64,000 nucleotides of DNA from Runella aurantiaca (GTDB lineage: Bacteria; Bacteroidota; Bacteroidia; Cytophagales; Spirosomataceae): contig NZ_QPIW01000016.1 of NCBI RefSeq assembly GCF_003339505.1, positions 1-64,000 of the forward strand, in the 5' to 3' direction. The notes below the pieces were generated by a model. It worked only from the letters and a program-made list of their open reading frames with translations, was not told the DNA's origin and did not search any database. Below, piece after piece: positions 54,083 to 63,114 of this stretch; positions within the stretch are counted from its first letter, which is position 1; each line of letters opens with the position of its first letter. The translations under genes and the position numbers were made by a program.

Positions 54083-55390
54083 ATGGCTTCATTCAAAATA
54101 GCAGGCGGTCGTCAGATGAAAGGTGAAATCACCCCGCAAGGTGCCAAAAACGAAGCACTGCAGATACTTTGTGCAGTGTTGTTGACGAAAGAACCTGTTA
54201 CGATTCATAATATTCCCAACATCCGCGACGTAAACCAACTCATTGATTTATTGGGTGATTTGGGCGTAAAACGCACCCGTTTGAGCAACAGCTCCATTCG
54301 ATTCGAAGCCTCTGATGTGCATCTCGAATTTATGGAAACCGAAATGTACCGCCAAAAAGCGGCGGCCCTTCGGGGTTCGGTGATGTTGTTGGGACCGATG
54401 TTGGCACGTTTCAAAAAGGGCCGTATTCCGCGTCCGGGTGGTGATAAAATCGGGCGTCGGCGCTTAGATACGCACTTTTTAGGCTTTGAACGCTTGGGCG
54501 CAAAGTTTGACTATGACCCCAACGACGGCGGTTTTTATCAAGTAGATGCCAGCGGATTGCACGGTACTTATATGCTTCTCGACGAAGCCTCCGTAACGGG
54601 TACGGCGAATATCCTGATGGCGGCGGTCATGGCCGAAGGCATCACCACGATTTATAACGCAGCTTGTGAGCCGTACCTTCAGCAGTTGTGCAAAATGCTC
54701 AACCGAATGGGCGCAAAAATCAGCGGCGTTGGGTCAAATTTACTGACCATCGAAGGGGTATCATCTTTGAATGGCACCGAGCACACCATGCTCCCCGACA
54801 TGATTGAAATCGGTTCGTTTATCGGGATGGCCGCCATGACGAAGAGCGAATTGACCATCAAAAATTGCTCCATCCCTGATTTGGGCGTTATTCCCGGCGT
54901 TTTTCAAAAACTCGGAATCCAGATGGAATTTCGCGGCGACGATATATTTATCCCTGCGCAGGAGCATTACGAAGTTGAATCATTTATCGACGGGTCTATG
55001 TTGGTGGTGGCAGATGCGCCTTGGCCTGGGTTTACGCCAGATTTGTTAAGTATTGTGCTGGTAACGGCTATTCAGGCGAAAGGAACGGTATTGATTCACC
55101 AAAAGATGTTTGAAAGCCGCTTATTTTTCGTCGATAAACTCATCGAAATGGGTGCTCAGATTATCCTTTGCGACCCGCACCGCGCTACGGTCGTGGGGCT
55201 AAATAGAGCTACGCAACTTCGGGGTATTCGCATGACTTCTCCTGATATTCGGGCGGGGGTATCGTTGTTGATTGCCGCCATGTCGGCGCAGGGAGTGAGC
55301 ATAATTGATAATATTGAGCAAATAGACCGTGGGTACCAAAACATTGATACGCGCTTGAATGCCATTGGAGCAGAGATAGTGCGTTTGTAA
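54083..55390 (+). CDS. murA: UDP-N-acetylglucosamine 1-carboxyvinyltransferase MurA (active-site Asp form)
   Basis: 435 residues. MurA blocks: GAKNEAL with the catalytic Lys/Asn pair, ALRGSVMLLGPMLARF, RIPRPGGDKIGRRRLDTHF, EASVTGTANILMA, PGFTPDLLSIVLVTAIQA and FESRLFFVDKLIEMGA. It transfers enolpyruvate from PEP to UDP-GlcNAc, the first committed step of peptidoglycan synthesis. The residue aligned to E. coli Cys115 is Asp121 (GAT at 54443-54445). Enzymes with Asp here are active but are not alkylated by fosfomycin. Other key residues look intact. The gene is divergent from rluE. Confidence 0.95.
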   Translation: MASFKIAGGRQMKGEITPQGAKNEALQILCAVLLTKEPVTIHNIPNIRDVNQLIDLLGDLGVKRTRLSNSSIRFEASDVHLEFMETEMYRQKAAALRGSVMLLGPMLARFKKGRIPRPGGDKIGRRRLDTHFLGFERLGAKFDYDPNDGGFYQVDASGLHGTYMLLDEASVTGTANILMAAVMAEGITTIYNAACEPYLQQLCKMLNRMGAKISGVGSNLLTIEGVSSLNGTEHTMLPDMIEIGSFIGMAAMTKSELTIKNCSIPDLGVIPGVFQKLGIQMEFRGDDIFIPAQEHYEVESFIDGSMLVVADAPWPGFTPDLLSIVLVTAIQAKGTVLIHQKMFESRLFFVDKLIEMGAQIILCDPHRATVVGLNRATQLRGIRMTSPDIRAGVSLLIAAMSAQGVSIIDNIEQIDRGYQNIDTRLNAIGAEIVRL

Positions 55391-55416
55391 CGAGCTTACA
55401 AAATCTGAAATACATC

Positions 55417-56289
55417 ATGGGGCAGGGGATAAATCAAAAACTGTGGTTATTGTCATCGTTGGTATTGACGGTTTGCATCGTGGCCTGTAAAAAGGAAGAC
55501 ACGGTTTTGCCATTGCAAGCGTTGGGGTTTGACGGCAAAACGGCCCTCGTTTTGCCGTCGGGTAGCCTTCGTATTAAGTTTAATCAGCGTGTAACGTGGA
55601 AAACAACAGCGGGAACGGCTACGCAAACGGCCCAAGATTCTTTGGTTTATACCGCGCCGAGTGTGGTAGGAGCGCAGCGAATTACGGTCAAAAGTGAAGA
55701 CAATGTCAACGACAGCTTGGTGATAAAAGTAGTCGTTACGCCGCGCGCCGATGTGCTACGACCCTTGCAAAAAGGAGGGTATGTTTTGGTATTTCGGCAC
55801 GCCGCGGCGGATGTTGGCTCGGACCAAACCAACTCGACAGTGGCCAACTGGTGGAAATCTTGTGATTCAAAACTGGCTCGCCAACTCAATGATTTGGGTA
55901 AAAAAGAGGCGGAAGCTACGGGTAAAGTATTGAAAAATCTGGAAATACCCGTTAGCAGGTTATTTTCTAGCGAGTTTTGCCGGTGCTTTACCAGCGCCGA
56001 CTTGATGAGCCTTGGGGTGCCGACGCAGCAAACCAAAGAGTTGACCTATTACGTATATGAAGAAGCGAAGCGGTATGAAAATATGATGAAATTGGTTGAT
56101 AGTCAGGTTATAGATGTCAACAATACGGTGTTGGTAGGGCATACGGGATTTATGGGGACATTGCCATCGCCCGCGCCGCTGGCAGATCTTAACTGGGGCG
56201 ATGCGGCCGTGTTTCAATCGGTTGCGGGTCAGCCTGCTCGTTTTATTGCCAAGATAAAAGTAGCGGAGTGGACCGAATTAGCACCGTAA
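55417..56289 (+). CDS. Lipoprotein with Ig-like domain and histidine-phosphatase domain
   Basis: 290 residues with a lipoprotein signal (LVLTVCIVACKKEDT). Residues about 35-108 are a short Ig-like sandwich (LRIKFNQRVTWKTTAGTA, AQRITVKSEDNVNDSLVIKV). Residues about 112-285 are a histidine phosphatase: YVLVFRHAAAD (RHA instead of the common RHG), SRLFSSEFCRCFTSADLM and the second catalytic His in VLVGHTGFMGT. It should hydrolyse a phosphoester at the cell surface or in the periplasm; the substrate is unknown. It starts 26 bp after murA and may be co-transcribed. Confidence 0.8.
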   Translation: MGQGINQKLWLLSSLVLTVCIVACKKEDTVLPLQALGFDGKTALVLPSGSLRIKFNQRVTWKTTAGTATQTAQDSLVYTAPSVVGAQRITVKSEDNVNDSLVIKVVVTPRADVLRPLQKGGYVLVFRHAAADVGSDQTNSTVANWWKSCDSKLARQLNDLGKKEAEATGKVLKNLEIPVSRLFSSEFCRCFTSADLMSLGVPTQQTKELTYYVYEEAKRYENMMKLVDSQVIDVNNTVLVGHTGFMGTLPSPAPLADLNWGDAAVFQSVAGQPARFIAKIKVAEWTELAP

Positions 56290-56350
56290 TAATCTTACAA
56301 TTGCTCGGCTCATTGACCGCTAACCTCTGTAACCTCACCCCACCTAACGA

Positions 56351-57598
56351 ATGAAATATCGCTACCGTGCCTTAGCTTTTTTGTTTGCACTTTCGATTAT
56401 TACCTTTCTTGACCGCGTTTGTATGAACGTGGTCAGTAAGTACGTAAAAGCTGATTTAGGCTTAAACAATGAAGAATTTGGCTGGATTTTGGGCGCATTT
56501 TCATTGGCTTATGCTTTGTTTGAAATCCCGACGGGGGCCATGGGTGATTCCATTGGCCCCCGTCGCGTGTTGACCCGGGTGGTGTTGTGGTGGTCGGGTT
56601 TTACCGCCCTGACGGGCACGGCTTTCAGTTTTTTTTACCTGCTAGTGGTGCGCTTTTTGTTTGGCGTGGGCGAAGCGGGGGCGTATCCCAACGCCACGAT
56701 TGCCATTTCGCGGTGGTTTCCCGCCGTTGAAATCGGTCGCGCACAATCGGTAATTTGGGCGGCTGGTCGCATCGGTGGAGCGCTAACGCCCTTGTTGGTG
56801 ATTCCGCTGGTTCATGCGGTGGGCTGGCGCTGGTCGTTTGTGGTGTTGGGGGGTGTGGGAGCAGTTTGGGCGTTGGCTTGGTACGCTTGGTTTCGCGACG
56901 AGCCCGCCGAAAAAGAAGGCATTTCGGCCGAAGAAGTAGAAGAAATCGAGATTGGCCGTAATATCAAACGCGCCGACCACGCCATTCCGTGGAAAACCAT
57001 CATTCTCAATCCAGATATTTGGGCGCTGATGCTTATGTGCCATTTGTTTTTTTACGGCGCGTATTTCTTTACCAACTGGTCGTCAACTTATTTTCAGGAA
57101 GGGCGCGGCATGACCGAAGACCAATCCAAAAATTTTATTTCTCTGTCGTACTTTTTGGGGGCCATCGGCTGCGTAACGGGTGGACTGATGAGCGATTTTT
57201 TAACCAAAAAATACGGACTAAAAATCGGACGCCGCGCCGTAGCCATCACGGGTTTGGGCTTATCAAGTATCTTCTTTCTGGCGGCTGGGCTTACGCCTGA
57301 TAATCAATTGGCGGGTTATTTATTGGCCATTTGTGTATTGACCAAAGATTTGGCGTTGCCTGTATCTTTTGCGGTCTGTGTCGATATTGGCAAACGCAAT
57401 GCAGGAACGGTAGCTGGTTCGATGAACTTTGCGGGTCAAATGGGCGGTTTTTTCATTACTATTATTTTCGGCTCAGTGGTAGAAAGCACCAAAAACTTCA
57501 ATATTCCGCTGTACCTAATTTCGGGATGTCTGTTTGTAGCTGCATTGCTATGGTTCAAAATTGACCCAACCAAGACGGTGGATTTAAAAAAAGCGTGA
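56351..57598 (+). CDS. MFS transporter, ACS (anion:cation symporter) type
   Basis: 415 residues with about 12 membrane helices. N-terminal FLDRVCMNVVSKYVKADLGL, the loop motif GAMGDSIGPRRVLTRVVLWW (MFS motif A variant) and FLFGVGEAGAYPNATIAISR are close to hexuronate/glucarate-type carriers. It probably imports an organic anion. The amidohydrolase gene follows after 13 bp, which suggests that the two work on one substrate. Confidence 0.87.
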   Translation: MKYRYRALAFLFALSIITFLDRVCMNVVSKYVKADLGLNNEEFGWILGAFSLAYALFEIPTGAMGDSIGPRRVLTRVVLWWSGFTALTGTAFSFFYLLVVRFLFGVGEAGAYPNATIAISRWFPAVEIGRAQSVIWAAGRIGGALTPLLVIPLVHAVGWRWSFVVLGGVGAVWALAWYAWFRDEPAEKEGISAEEVEEIEIGRNIKRADHAIPWKTIILNPDIWALMLMCHLFFYGAYFFTNWSSTYFQEGRGMTEDQSKNFISLSYFLGAIGCVTGGLMSDFLTKKYGLKIGRRAVAITGLGLSSIFFLAAGLTPDNQLAGYLLAICVLTKDLALPVSFAVCVDIGKRNAGTVAGSMNFAGQMGGFFITIIFGSVVESTKNFNIPLYLISGCLFVAALLWFKIDPTKTVDLKKA

Positions 57599-57611
57599 TA
57601 ATCATATCATT

Positions 57612-59030
57612 ATGAAAAAAATACTGCTGTTAACGCACATTTTAGCAAACTGCGTTCTGTTATCCTTTGCTCAAAAAAGATCCGTTGATGTACTAATTAA
57701 ATCGGGTAGCCTGATTGAAATTCAGACGGGCAAAATCCTTACCAAGAAAATCATTGTGGTGAAAGGCAAGGAAATCGTGGGCATTTTTGATGAAGCACAG
57801 GCCAAGAATTTTCAGGCAAAAAAGGTAATTGATGCCACGGGCAAGTTTATCATTCCGGGGCTTTGGGATATGCACGTACATTTTGGGGGAGGGGATACGC
57901 TCATTCAGGAAAATAAAAACTTGTTGCCTCTGTACGTGGCACATGGCATTACAGCGGTGCGCGATGCCGCGGCTGATTTGAGTCCGAGTGTTTTGCAATG
58001 GCGCAAAGAAATTGCCGATGGTATGCTTTTCGGCCCCACGTTGTTTACTTCTGGGCCGAAGTTGGAAGGTTATAAGTCGACGTGGATTGGTGACATTGAA
58101 GTAAGTACCAAAGAGGAAGTGAATAAAAGTTTGGATTCACTGCAAAAAATGAAAGTGAATTTTATCAAAATCACCGACAACGCCATCAAGCCCGAGATTT
58201 ATCTTTATATTTTGGCCGAAGCCAAAAAACGAGGCATTAAAACCTCTGGGCACGTACCATTTGCTTTGACGATGGACGAAGTGTCGGCGGCAGGGTTAGG
58301 TTCGGTAGAGCACATGAGCTACGTGCTAAAGGCAGGCTCCACGCGGGACAAAGAGATCTCTGAAAAAGTAATGGCGGGAAAATTGGCGTACCGCGTTGCG
58401 CTTCCGATGGCCTTACAGAGTTTTGACGAAAATACCGCAATGGCGGTGTATCGACGCATGGCCAAAAACGGCACCGCTGTGGTTCCCACCCTAAGTATTA
58501 GCCAAAGTACCGCATTTCTGGACCAAGACAACCACCAAAACGATGCGTATTTGCAATACATCGGCAAAGGGCTCAAAAAGACTTACGAATGGCGCGTCAC
58601 ACGCGCGGCGCAGGACAGCCCCGACGCCATCACCGAGCGTCATGAGATATATTTTAAAACGACTTCTTTGTTGCCTTTACTCCTGAATGCAGGCGTGACC
58701 ATTATTGCGGGTACAGATGCGGGTTTTCTGAATTCGTACGTATATCCAGGATTGGGATTACATAAAGAACTGGAGCATTACGTCAAAGCGGGCTTGACAC
58801 CGTTGCAGGCTTTGCAATCGGCGATTATCCCAGGACCTACATTTTTGAATCAACCTCAATACGGGAACATTGCGGCGGGAAAAAGCGCCGATATTGTTTT
58901 GCTGAATCAGAATCCTTTGGAGAATATTGAAGCAACGCAGGCGATTAATACGGTGATTCTGCGGGGTGAAGTATATGACCGCAACGCGCTTGATGCCATT
59001 TTGGATGAAGTAAAAAAGAAGGCCAAATAA
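57612..59030 (+). CDS. Exported amidohydrolase (imidazolonepropionase-like)
   Basis: 472 residues with a signal peptide (MKKILLLTHILANCVLLSFA). The metal motif HxH is in PGLWDMHVHFGGGDTL, a carboxylated-Lys candidate is in KVNFIKITDNAIKPE, then the His in KTSGHVPFALTM and VEHMSYVLKAG, and the Asp in IIAGTDAGFLNSY. A C-terminal AAGKSADIVLLNQNPL closes the composite domain. It would hydrolyse a C-N bond of an extracytoplasmic substrate, perhaps the one carried by the upstream MFS protein. Confidence 0.87.
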   Translation: MKKILLLTHILANCVLLSFAQKRSVDVLIKSGSLIEIQTGKILTKKIIVVKGKEIVGIFDEAQAKNFQAKKVIDATGKFIIPGLWDMHVHFGGGDTLIQENKNLLPLYVAHGITAVRDAAADLSPSVLQWRKEIADGMLFGPTLFTSGPKLEGYKSTWIGDIEVSTKEEVNKSLDSLQKMKVNFIKITDNAIKPEIYLYILAEAKKRGIKTSGHVPFALTMDEVSAAGLGSVEHMSYVLKAGSTRDKEISEKVMAGKLAYRVALPMALQSFDENTAMAVYRRMAKNGTAVVPTLSISQSTAFLDQDNHQNDAYLQYIGKGLKKTYEWRVTRAAQDSPDAITERHEIYFKTTSLLPLLLNAGVTIIAGTDAGFLNSYVYPGLGLHKELEHYVKAGLTPLQALQSAIIPGPTFLNQPQYGNIAAGKSADIVLLNQNPLENIEATQAINTVILRGEVYDRNALDAILDEVKKKAK

Positions 59031-59080
59031 ACTCCCCCGAAAATCGGTACGTATAATAAATTAAGCGTGGTTATGACGCA

Positions 59081-59119
59081 CAAAAAGCCGCCGGTTGGTT
59101 CAGCCTGCGGCTTTTTGTT
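59081..59119. terminator. Hairpin terminator between the amidohydrolase and cydA
   Basis: 12-bp arms 59081-59092 and 59108-59119 pair perfectly around a 15-base loop, with A5 on the left and T5 on the right. It separates the MFS/amidohydrolase transcript from cydAB. Confidence 0.75.
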
Positions 59120-59149
59120 GTACTTTTAAGCCTTACTCACAGCACGCTT

Positions 59150-60529
59150 ATGAACACAGAAATTCTCTCTCGCATACAGTTTGCTTTCACCATTGCTTTC
59201 CATTATATCTACCCTCCGCTGAGCATTGGTTTAGGGGTTGTTTTGGTCATTATGGAAGGAATGTACCTCCGCACTGGCAAACAAATCTACGAACAAATGA
59301 CCCGCTTCTGGATTAAGATTTTTGCCTTGATTTTCGGAATCGGTGTCGCCACGGGCATCGTCATGGAATTTGAATTCGGCACCAACTGGGCGGTGTATTC
59401 GCGCTACGTCGGCGATATATTTGGTAGTGCGTTGGCGGCCGAAGGGATTTTTGCCTTTGCGCTCGAATCGGGTTTTTTAGGTATTCTGCTTTTCGGTTGG
59501 AATCGTGTAAGCCCAAGGGTGCATTTTTTTTCTACAATTATGGTGGCTTTAGGGTCGATGTTTTCGGCCATTTGGATTGTGGTAGCCAACTCTTGGCAAC
59601 AAACGCCGGCGGGGTATCGTATCGAAGGCGAAGGCATGAAAGCGCGGGCCGTTATCACCGATTTTTGGGAAATGGTCTTCAATCCTTCAAGCGTGGACCG
59701 CCTTTCGCACGTTATTATCGGTTCTTTTTTGGCGGGTTCTTTTTTGGTTTTGAGCGTCAACGCGTATTATATTTTACGAAAACGTCACCTCGAAATTGCC
59801 AAAGCAAGTTTTAAAATCGCCCTGACGGTGGCCACCGTTGCTTCGTTGATGCAATTGTTTACGGGCCACCGCTCGGCCGACGGTGTGGCCAAACACCAAC
59901 CTGCAAAACTGGCCGCTTTTGAAGGGCATTATGATTCATCGGCCGTGGCGGATATGTACTTGATGGGCTGGACCAACGCCGACAAACGAGAAATAACGGG
60001 TTTGAAAATTCCCGGAGGTTTGTCTTTCCTGCTTCATCAAAATTTTACAACGCCCGTAAAAGGATTAGACGCTTTTCCCAAAGAGGACCGTCCTTCTTCC
60101 CGCGCCGTCAATGTCGTATTTCAGACCTATCACCTGATGGTTGCCATCGGGATGGCGTTGATTGGTCTTTCATTATTGGCGGTTTTTTTATGGTGGAAGG
60201 GGAAATTATTCGAACAGAAATGGCTGCTTCAGTTGTTTGCGTGGTCGGTGCTATTGCCCCAAATCGCTAACCAGGTCGGCTGGTATTCGGCCGAAATCGG
60301 GCGGCAACCGTGGGTGGTGTACGGTTTGTTGCGTACGTCAGATGCGCTGTCGCAGTCTCTCAAAACGGGACAAGTATTGTTTTCTTTGATTATGTTTACT
60401 CTCGTTTACGCGCTTTTGTTTGTCTTGTTTTTGTATTTACTGAACAAAAAAATCAAGCACGGCCCCGTTGATACCCACTCCGAAACGATTCCTGATTCTT
60501 CAAAACGTGATAACCCGATTTTAAACTGA
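59150..60529 (+). CDS. cydA: Cytochrome bd-type quinol oxidase subunit I
   Basis: 459 residues with about nine membrane helices. Haem ligands: His18 in AFTIAFHYIYPPLSIG, a His near residue 184 in DRLSHVIIGSFLAGSF and a Met in the later GMALIGL region. Quinol-site signature GRQPWVVYGLLRTSDA near the C terminus. The Q-loop is short, so this is the short type of CydA. It oxidises quinol and reduces O2 with high affinity. Its TGA overlaps the ATG of cydB (TGATG-type one-base overlap at 60529). Confidence 0.95.
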   Translation: MNTEILSRIQFAFTIAFHYIYPPLSIGLGVVLVIMEGMYLRTGKQIYEQMTRFWIKIFALIFGIGVATGIVMEFEFGTNWAVYSRYVGDIFGSALAAEGIFAFALESGFLGILLFGWNRVSPRVHFFSTIMVALGSMFSAIWIVVANSWQQTPAGYRIEGEGMKARAVITDFWEMVFNPSSVDRLSHVIIGSFLAGSFLVLSVNAYYILRKRHLEIAKASFKIALTVATVASLMQLFTGHRSADGVAKHQPAKLAAFEGHYDSSAVADMYLMGWTNADKREITGLKIPGGLSFLLHQNFTTPVKGLDAFPKEDRPSSRAVNVVFQTYHLMVAIGMALIGLSLLAVFLWWKGKLFEQKWLLQLFAWSVLLPQIANQVGWYSAEIGRQPWVVYGLLRTSDALSQSLKTGQVLFSLIMFTLVYALLFVLFLYLLNKKIKHGPVDTHSETIPDSSKRDNPILN

Positions 60530-61563
60530 TGGAAACAATACTCGGTCTTGATTTGCCCACTTGGTGGTTTTTGGTCATCGGTGCGGTGTTCAGCGGTTAC
60601 GCAATTCTGGATGGTTTTGACCTCGGAGCGGGGGCTTTGCACCTGTTTTTTAAAAAAGAAGAAAGCCGACGCATTGCGCTCAACGCCATCGGGCCTGTGT
60701 GGGATGGCAACGAAGTGTGGTTGGTGATTGGCGGTGGGGCACTTTTTGCGGGCTTTCCCGTAGTTTATGCCACCATCTTGTCGGCGCTGTACGAACTGTT
60801 TATGGTGTTTTTGGTGATGCTTATATTCAGGGCTATTTCCATCGAATTTCGTTCCAAAGAGCCGATGCTCTGGTGGCGTAGGCTTTGGGATATATGCTAT
60901 AGTGCCTCCAGTATTCTGCTGGCGTTGGCGTTGGGATTGGTCTTGGGAAATGTGATTCAGGGGATTGCAATTGACAAAAACTACGCTTACCAAGGCACCT
61001 TGCTTAATTTGTTTAATCCGTATGCGTTGTTGGTGGCGGTCACTACACTGGCGTTGTTTATGATGCACGGAGCCATTTATTTGGTGATGAAAACCGAGAA
61101 TCGCCTGTACGCCAAACTCACGATTTTGGTCAAAAATACCACGAATTTCTTCGTGCTGATGTTTGCCATTACGTCGTTGGCTACGCTGCTCTACATTCCA
61201 CACATGATTACGCGCTACAAAGAAGTGCCTTATATGTTTGCCTTTCCGGTGTTGGCTATTTTGGCAGTGGCCAACATTACCCGTCAGATTGCTTATCGGA
61301 AGTACTTTTTTGCCTTTCTCTCGTCGGCGTTTGTGACGGCTATGTTGATAATTTTGGTAGCGGTTGGACTTTTTCCAAACATCATTTTGTCGACGATTGA
61401 CCCCGACCTGCACATTACGGTTTATAATGGTTCATCTACCGAAAAATCGCTCAAAATCATGCTCACCTTTGCTGCCATTGGAGTGCCGTTGGTGGGTGTT
61501 TATACTTCGTTTGTGTTTTGGACTTTTCGAGGTAAAGTAAAATTAGATGAGTCGAGTTATTGA
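60529..61563 (+). CDS. cydB: Cytochrome bd-type quinol oxidase subunit II
   Basis: 344 residues with about eight membrane helices, starting METILGLDLPTWWFLVIGA and VFSGYAILDGFDLGAGAL, the family signature. Other blocks: NAIGPVWDGNEVWLVIGGGA, FRAISIEFRSKEP and the conserved C-terminal TFRGKVKLDESSY. It completes the oxidase with CydA. No CydX-like small ORF and no cydCD genes are seen downstream. Confidence 0.95.
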   Translation: METILGLDLPTWWFLVIGAVFSGYAILDGFDLGAGALHLFFKKEESRRIALNAIGPVWDGNEVWLVIGGGALFAGFPVVYATILSALYELFMVFLVMLIFRAISIEFRSKEPMLWWRRLWDICYSASSILLALALGLVLGNVIQGIAIDKNYAYQGTLLNLFNPYALLVAVTTLALFMMHGAIYLVMKTENRLYAKLTILVKNTTNFFVLMFAITSLATLLYIPHMITRYKEVPYMFAFPVLAILAVANITRQIAYRKYFFAFLSSAFVTAMLIILVAVGLFPNIILSTIDPDLHITVYNGSSTEKSLKIMLTFAAIGVPLVGVYTSFVFWTFRGKVKLDESSY

Positions 61564-61642
61564 AAAATAGGGCTTCAGAACAACGGCTGATTTGTCTTTT
61601 GCTACGTTTTAATTCACAATTCTTCCTCTTTAATTTGAAGTT

Positions 61643-61674
61643 TTTGTGGTGGATTTTAAGTGGTTTTATGTTTG
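61643..61674 (+). promoter_or_regulatory. Predicted promoter of the C1q-like gene
   Basis: TTTG at 61643-61646, a 20-base spacer and TATGTTTG at 61667-61674 match the consensus exactly. The start near 61681 leaves about 26 bases before the ATG at 61707. Confidence 0.65.
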
Positions 61675-61706
61675 AAGAAACATTTCTTTAAACTCAACTT
61701 AACGCC

Positions 61707-62378
61707 ATGAAAGCTACTACTATTCTTACAGTTTGTTTGCTGCTGTTTATCGGCTCAGTATTTGCTCAATCAGTTACCATCAATCCCGCTGCACTGGATT
61801 TGCCCCGAGTAGCCTCACTTCCAAGTTGTTCGGCGTCGACCAAAGGAAGAATGGTGTACAACACCACCGACAATAAAATGTATTATTGCAACGGAACCGC
61901 TTGGATAAACACCGAAGTAGCAGGCCCTCAAAATGCACCAGCGTTTGGAGTTGCCAATATTGGTGGGCTAAACATTGAAACCAGTGGGACTACGATTGTC
62001 CCCTTTACAACAGAATCTTACGACATTGGGAGTAACTTCAATTTAGCCGCAGCTGGAGTAGACCCTAACACATTTATAGCCCCTTTTGATGGTATTTATC
62101 ACTTTGACGCGTACGTTTCGTTGAATATTTCAGGTGCAACAATCATTAGCAGTAATTTTGCGAATATTCAATTATTGGTTAATAATGCGGTGGCAACCCA
62201 AGCGAGCTATATTCCAGTGGCAAATTCTAATTTTATTCTTCAGATTAGTCGTGATTTAAAATTGGTGGCTGGCGACAAAGTAAAAGTGGCTGTCTTTGAA
62301 GATGTTGCGGGGACCCAGTACCTAAAAATGGGGGCTTTAATGTGTACGTTTAGCGGACATTTAGTGACTAAATATTAA
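61707..62378 (+). CDS. Secreted protein with C1q-like domain
   Basis: 223 residues with a signal peptide (LTVCLLLFIGSVFAQ). An N-terminal fibre-tip-like module (LPRVASLPSCSASTKGRMVY, NKMYYCNGTAWIN) is followed at about 80-220 by a C1q/TNF-type jelly-roll: FNLAAAGVDPNTFIAPFDGI, YHFDAYVSLNISG, then LKLVAGDKVKVAVFED and GALMCTFSGHLV. Such proteins form trimers at the cell surface and may bind ligands. It is preceded by a strong promoter. Confidence 0.78.
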   Translation: MKATTILTVCLLLFIGSVFAQSVTINPAALDLPRVASLPSCSASTKGRMVYNTTDNKMYYCNGTAWINTEVAGPQNAPAFGVANIGGLNIETSGTTIVPFTTESYDIGSNFNLAAAGVDPNTFIAPFDGIYHFDAYVSLNISGATIISSNFANIQLLVNNAVATQASYIPVANSNFILQISRDLKLVAGDKVKVAVFEDVAGTQYLKMGALMCTFSGHLVTKY

Positions 62379-62421
62379 GGGTTGGACGAAGTTTTTACCC
62401 AAGTCTTTTTAGCTTTGTAGC

Positions 62422-62985
62422 ATGAGCAAGTCGTTTTATCAATTACTTTATCAAAACGAAACCCTATACCGGGTACACGGGGAGACTCCCGTCAGTGAAT
62501 TCGTGGAAGCAATATCTTCTTCTTCTGTGATTGCCGTGGAGGAGCCTGCTGTTCCACTTGCTCCCGTTTCAGTTCCTAAGGTGAGCGCCCCGCCTGCTTC
62601 AACTTCAGTTCCTTTGCCGACGCTCAATCATCAGATTCTAATTTTGGTGGACGAAACGCCGGCGATGTCGGCTGGTAATACGATTTTTCTGGAAAAAGTA
62701 CTGAAAGCGGTCAATTTGAACCTCGAAGGCGTGGATATTCTCAATCTGGCAGGGGCAAAACAAATGGATTTTAGGCCGTTGCTGCAAAATAAAACAGTTC
62801 ATCATTTTATTTCTTTTGGGGTGCCGTTCATCAACATTAACCTCGAAATAATGATGAACCGCTACGACCCTAAACGCATTTCGGGCGTCAACTTTTTGTT
62901 GGCCGAGTCGTTGGATATTGTCCAGACCGACGATAAAAATAAACGTGCTTTGTGGGGCGCCCTCAAGAAAATATTCATGGGATAA
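62422..62985 (+). CDS. Conserved protein of unknown function
   Basis: 187 residues, no signal peptide. A short N-terminal helix (MSKSFYQLLYQNETLYRVHG) is joined by a Pro/Val/Ala-rich linker (about 40-68) to an alpha/beta domain (about 69-187: HQILILVDETPAMSAGN, FLEKVLKAVNLNLEGVDIL, IMMNRYDPKRISGVNFLLAE, and a terminal KRALWGALKKIFMG). The linker-plus-domain shape resembles small replication-accessory (DNA polymerase III psi-like) proteins of Bacteroidota, but this is a guess. It lies 43 bp after the C1q-like gene and before the thiolase. Confidence 0.65.
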   Translation: MSKSFYQLLYQNETLYRVHGETPVSEFVEAISSSSVIAVEEPAVPLAPVSVPKVSAPPASTSVPLPTLNHQILILVDETPAMSAGNTIFLEKVLKAVNLNLEGVDILNLAGAKQMDFRPLLQNKTVHHFISFGVPFININLEIMMNRYDPKRISGVNFLLAESLDIVQTDDKNKRALWGALKKIFMG

Positions 62986-63013
62986 CGCCTTTCCTTCTTT
63001 TCATTTACTTCTT

Positions 63014-63044
63014 CTTGATTTTATCAAAATGCGCTGTATTTTTG
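63014..63044 (+). promoter_or_regulatory. Predicted thiolase promoter
   Basis: CTTG at 63014-63017, a 19-base spacer and TATTTTTG at 63037-63044. Only the first base of the -33 element differs from consensus. The leader to the ATG at 63115 would be about 64 bases. Confidence 0.5.
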
Positions 63045-63114
63045 TTGCATAACAGTATGCAGGCAGAGTATTGTTTGCTATCCTCTTTCTACTTTTTAAA
63101 CGACTAAAACCCAC

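Noticed and set aside
60406..61413. 335-codon minus-strand frame opposite cydB
   Set aside because: Antisense shadow of cydAB; Gln/His/Arg-rich low-complexity translation.
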